From NCBI RefSeq assembly GCF_016889705.1, contig NZ_CP069526.1, forward strand, positions 2,852,001-2,916,000: a stretch of 64,000 bases of DNA, written 5' to 3'. The notes under the pieces are model-generated. The model saw only the letters and a program-made list of their open reading frames with translations, did no database searches and was not told the origin of the DNA. Source of the stretch: Amycolatopsis sp. FDAARGOS 1241 (GTDB lineage: Bacteria; Actinomycetota; Actinomycetes; Mycobacteriales; Pseudonocardiaceae). Below, in pieces: positions 61,407-64,000 of this stretch. Position 1 is the first letter of the stretch, and the number at the start of each line of letters is the position of its first letter. The position numbers and the translations under genes are program-made.

Positions 61407-61428
61407 GCCGCTCAGCCAACCACAACCG

Positions 61429-62055
61429 TCATGAACCGAGCAGGCCCCGTTCGAAGGCGACGGCCACCGCGGCGGCGCGGTCCTTCACGCCGAGCTTCGC
61501 GTACGCGTGGATCAGGTGCGTCTTCACCGTCGCTTCGCTGATGAAGAGCTTCTTCGCGGCGTCCTTGTTCGTGCAGCCGCGCGCGACGAGCGTGAGCACC
61601 TCGATTTCCCGGTGCGACAACGGTTCCTTCGCCGGCGCGCGCATCTGCCCCATGAGCCGGCTCGCGACGGCGGGGGAGAGCACCGCCTCACCGCGCGACG
61701 CCGCGCGCACGGCGCGGAAGAGTTCTTCGCGCGGCGCGTCCTTGAGCAGGTACCCGGTGGCGCCGGCCTCGATGGCGGGCAGCACGTCGGAGTCGGTGTC
61801 GTACGTCGTCAGCACCAGCACACGGGCCGGGTTACCGAGGCGCGCGAGCTCGGTGATGGCGCTGACACCGTCGGCGGCCGGCATGCGCAGGTCCATCAGC
61901 ACCACATCGGGTCTGAGCGACTCGGCGAGGGTGACCGCTTCGGCGCCGTTCGCAGCTTCGCCGAGTACCTCGAAGCCGTGTTCGCCGGTGAAGATGCCGC
62001 GCAGCCCGTCGCGGACGATGGGGTGGTCGTCGGCGATGAGCAGCGTGACGGTCAT
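61429..62055 (-). CDS. NarL/LuxR-type response regulator
   Basis: 208 aa. Receiver domain with acidic pair ADDHPIVRDGL, phospho-acceptor Asp in DVVLMDLRMPAADG and switch Lys in YLLKDAP. The C-terminal LuxR helix-turn-helix reads LSHREIEVLTLVARGCTNKD, SEATVKTHLIHAYAKLG. The ATG overlaps the kinase stop by four bases. It should control genes, probably nearby, in response to the paired kinase. Confidence 0.92.
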   Translation of the reverse strand: MTVTLLIADDHPIVRDGLRGIFTGEHGFEVLGEAANGAEAVTLAESLRPDVVLMDLRMPAADGVSAITELARLGNPARVLVLTTYDTDSDVLPAIEAGATGYLLKDAPREELFRAVRAASRGEAVLSPAVASRLMGQMRAPAKEPLSHREIEVLTLVARGCTNKDAAKKLFISEATVKTHLIHAYAKLGVKDRAAAVAVAFERGLLGS

Positions 62056-63383
62056 GCGGACGCCCCCTCGTTCTCGATCCCGTCCAGTGTGGCAGCCGGG
62101 ACGGCGGGCAGGTTCACCGAGATCGCCGTGCCGCCACCGGGTTCCGACTCCACGTGCAGCGTGCCCGCGAGCCGCTGCACACGGCTGCGCATGCCCGGCA
62201 GCCCGAAGCCGCCTTCGCCCGGCGCGGGGTCGTCGGGGCCGAACCCGACGCCGTCGTCGCGCACGTCGAGCGAGACCTCGTCGCCCATGTACGACAACGT
62301 GAGCCCGGCCCGTCCGGCCCGCGCATGTTTGGCCACATTGGACAGTGCTTCCTGGGTGATCCGCAGCAGCGTCGCCTCGAGCTCGGGGTGCAGGGGCACC
62401 GGCGTGCCGGTGGCCGTGAACCCGGCCGGCACGCCGGTGCGTTCGCTCCACAGCCGCGCGACCTCGGCGAGCGCGTCGGGCAGCGTCGCGGCTTCGAGCG
62501 GTTCCGGGCGCAACGCGTGGACCGACCGCCGTGCGGCCGTGAGGTTCTCGCGCGCGAGCGCGGTGGCGGTGTCGAGGTGCCGCCGCCACTCGGCTGGGTC
62601 GTCCTGCGCCTGCGCCGCCGCTTCGAGCTGGGTGATGATGCCGGTGAAGCCCTGCGCGAGCGTGTCGTGGATTTCCTCGCTCAGCCGCTGCCGTTCGTCG
62701 AGCACGCCGGCTTCCCGCGCCTGGGTGAGCAGCTGCCGCTGCAGGCCGCGGTTCTCGGCCTCCGCGGCGGCGAGCTGGTCGAGCATGCGCTTGCGTTCGG
62801 CGCTCTCGCGCCCGACGGCCGCGAACACCGCGCCGCCGCCACCGATCCCGGCGGTCTGCACGACCACGAGCGTCACCCAGATCGCCGGCGCTGTGGCGAG
62901 TGCGTGGATCGGCCCGCCGTTCGCGACGGTGTTGATCAGCAGCGACGTGATGGCCACGCCGAGGATCGCCGCCGCCACCGGGCGCATCCGCATGGCCGCG
63001 AAGAACCCGTGCACCATGAAGATCAGGAAGTAGGTCTCCCTGGCCTCGAGCACCGAGCCGAAGCTCACGATCCCGGCGAAGGTGAGCGCGGCGAACGCAC
63101 CGTGCTCGCGCACCCGCGCGCTCGGCACGAGGGTGGTCAGCACGAGCCACCCCGCGGCGCCCGCCGCGATCGCGAGCGTGGTGAGCCGGTGCGCGGTCGT
63201 CTGGTCCGCGCGCAGCGCGCTCAGCAGGGTGGGAACGGCCAGCAGCACGTACGGCACCGTCGTTTCCGCGCGCGAGAACCACCAGTGCCACCGCGGGGGC
63301 GGATCCGCGTGCCGCTTCGCCACGGGTGGCAGCAGCGAGCCCCGCCAGTCCACCTTCACGTCCCGCGGGGCGCCCAGTCTCAT
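62052..63383 (-). CDS. Membrane histidine kinase (HisKA_3 type)
   Basis: 443 aa from ATG 63383. About five or six membrane helices occupy residues 40-190. The dimerisation/phospho-acceptor helix has RLSEEIHDTLAQGFTGI with the His in EIHD. The ATPase part shows ITQEALSNVAKHARA (N box) and VRDDGVGFGPDD (G1), then GFGLPGMRSRVQRL. This is the NarX/DesK-like class that pairs with NarL regulators. The stop and start overlap those of the regulator and of the upstream gene. Signal unknown. Confidence 0.9.
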   Translation of the reverse strand: MRLGAPRDVKVDWRGSLLPPVAKRHADPPPRWHWWFSRAETTVPYVLLAVPTLLSALRADQTTAHRLTTLAIAAGAAGWLVLTTLVPSARVREHGAFAALTFAGIVSFGSVLEARETYFLIFMVHGFFAAMRMRPVAAAILGVAITSLLINTVANGGPIHALATAPAIWVTLVVVQTAGIGGGGAVFAAVGRESAERKRMLDQLAAAEAENRGLQRQLLTQAREAGVLDERQRLSEEIHDTLAQGFTGIITQLEAAAQAQDDPAEWRRHLDTATALARENLTAARRSVHALRPEPLEAATLPDALAEVARLWSERTGVPAGFTATGTPVPLHPELEATLLRITQEALSNVAKHARAGRAGLTLSYMGDEVSLDVRDDGVGFGPDDPAPGEGGFGLPGMRSRVQRLAGTLHVESEPGGGTAISVNLPAVPAATLDGIENEGASA

Positions 63384-64000
63384 GCCTTCAGGTCCTTCTG
63401 CTGCGGCCAGAGCACCGACCAGCTTTGGGTGCGGCCGGTGAGCAGCCAGATCGGCAGGTGCTCGCTCGCGTTGGGCACACGCAGGTGGTTTTCCACCCTG
63501 CCGATGATCCGCGCGGAACGGAAGTGCGGCGTCAGTTTCGCCGGATCCGCCCCCACGAAGAGCACCGCGTCGGCGGAATCGGGCGGCCGGCCGAAGTACC
63601 AGAGGCCGCGGCTGCCGCTGTAGGCCTCCGGCAGGCCGAACTCCGGGCCGTAGCGGTCGAGCGCGCCGCCGGCCCAGTAGCCGGCCGTGACGAGCGCGGT
63701 GCGGGTGCGTTCTCCGGGTGGCAGCAGCCGGTAGACCCCGGCGACGGCCTCCGCGAGGTCCGGCCAGCCGACCTCTTCGGTGGCGTACGCCGGATGCGGG
63801 GCTTCGGGGTGCTCGACGAGCCACTGCACGGGCCACACGGGTAGCGCGTAGGGCAGGCTGTACAGCGCCGACAGGACGAACACCGGCCACGTGGGCACCC
63901 ACCGCCACCACAGCGCGGGCCGCCGGTCCTGCAGGTGCACGGCCGCGGCGGCCCACAGGATCGGGAACGTCCCGGCGGCGTAGTAGAACCGGCCGTTGGC
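63380..64000 (-). CDS. Membrane glycosyltransferase (ArnT/GT39-like), C-terminal part
   Basis: The frame runs to the window edge without a start. The edge segment NGRFYYAAGTFPILWAAAAV and FVLSALYSLPYALPVWPVQW look like the last membrane helices of a dolichyl-phosphate-mannose-type (GT39/ArnT) glycosyltransferase. A soluble C-terminal domain follows (LVTAGYWAGGALDRYGPEFG, GLWYFGRPPDSADAVLFVG). Its stop overlaps the kinase start by four bases, so the three genes are one operon. The family call is by hydrophobic layout and is not certain. Confidence 0.65.
   Translation of the reverse strand, partial: ANGRFYYAAGTFPILWAAAAVHLQDRRPALWWRWVPTWPVFVLSALYSLPYALPVWPVQWLVEHPEAPHPAYATEEVGWPDLAEAVAGVYRLLPPGERTRTALVTAGYWAGGALDRYGPEFGLPEAYSGSRGLWYFGRPPDSADAVLFVGADPAKLTPHFRSARIIGRVENHLRVPNASEHLPIWLLTGRTQSWSVLWPQQKDLKA

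Noticed and set aside
1..64000. CRISPR array, rRNA operon or riboswitch
   Set aside because: No regularly spaced repeats, no rRNA-like sequence and no recognised riboswitch core were seen by eye.

Overview
The window is high-GC actinobacterial DNA, most likely from an Amycolatopsis-like member of the Pseudonocardiales. The reasons are the codon use, the many GTG starts and 4-base gene overlaps, an SsgA-family protein (a family of sporulating actinomycetes), and the core gene order tRNA / ANTAR response regulator (pdtaR) / polA / rpsA / coaE, which matches the mycobacterial Rv1626-Rv1629-Rv1630-Rv1631 order. The species call is inference.

Bases 1-12040 are a catabolic island for hydroxyquinol. 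It holds an intradiol hydroxyquinol 1,2-dioxygenase, an HpaB-type FADH2 monooxygenase with its flavin reductase, a dedicated FAD-synthetase-like protein, a degenerate short-chain dehydrogenase, a 4-OT-type tautomerase and maleylacetate reductase, plus two very large ATPase-type regulators. Expected route: phenol or resorcinol-type substrate to hydroxyquinol to maleylacetate to 3-oxoadipate. A broken IS transposase lies at the left edge. Bases 12328-14335 hold a YetF/DUF421 membrane protein and then a stretch of broken genes.

Bases 14336-35955 are an integrated mobile element of about 21.6 kb, bounded by a 46-bp direct repeat. The right copy is the 3' part of an intact minus-strand tRNA (anticodon CAA), the integration target. 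Its core is one tightly overlapping operon (20286-30744): small HTH protein, VirD4/TraD-like coupling ATPase, SsgA-like protein, sigma-factor-like protein, a 30-aa peptide, a DUF4913-like protein, a DUF2637-like membrane protein, a 74-aa protein and a 1483-aa MobF relaxase-helicase. A GntR repressor faces it, and an excisionase-integrase pair follows. There is no TraB/FtsK-type translocase, no AICE replication initiator and no VirB4/mating-channel gene. Cargo includes a secreted-type sedolisin protease, a HEPN-like protein, an XRE-TPR regulator, a low-GC beta-propeller lectin-like protein and a GNAT acetyltransferase. A 111-bp sequence is duplicated on both sides of the lectin/GNAT segment.

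Bases 36157-64000 are largely core genome: pdtaR; a branched-chain amino acid ABC transporter operon; a thioesterase; polA; an EF-hand protein; DUF72; a 30-aa peptide with seven cysteines; a TetR-controlled YhgE/Pip operon; a GNAT protein and a methyltransferase; rpsA; TetR, OsmC and GlxA-type genes; coaE fused to a GrpB domain; a ThrRS-like catalytic core lacking N-terminal domains; an HD hydrolase; and a NarL-type two-component system with a glycosyltransferase-39-like gene cut by the window end.
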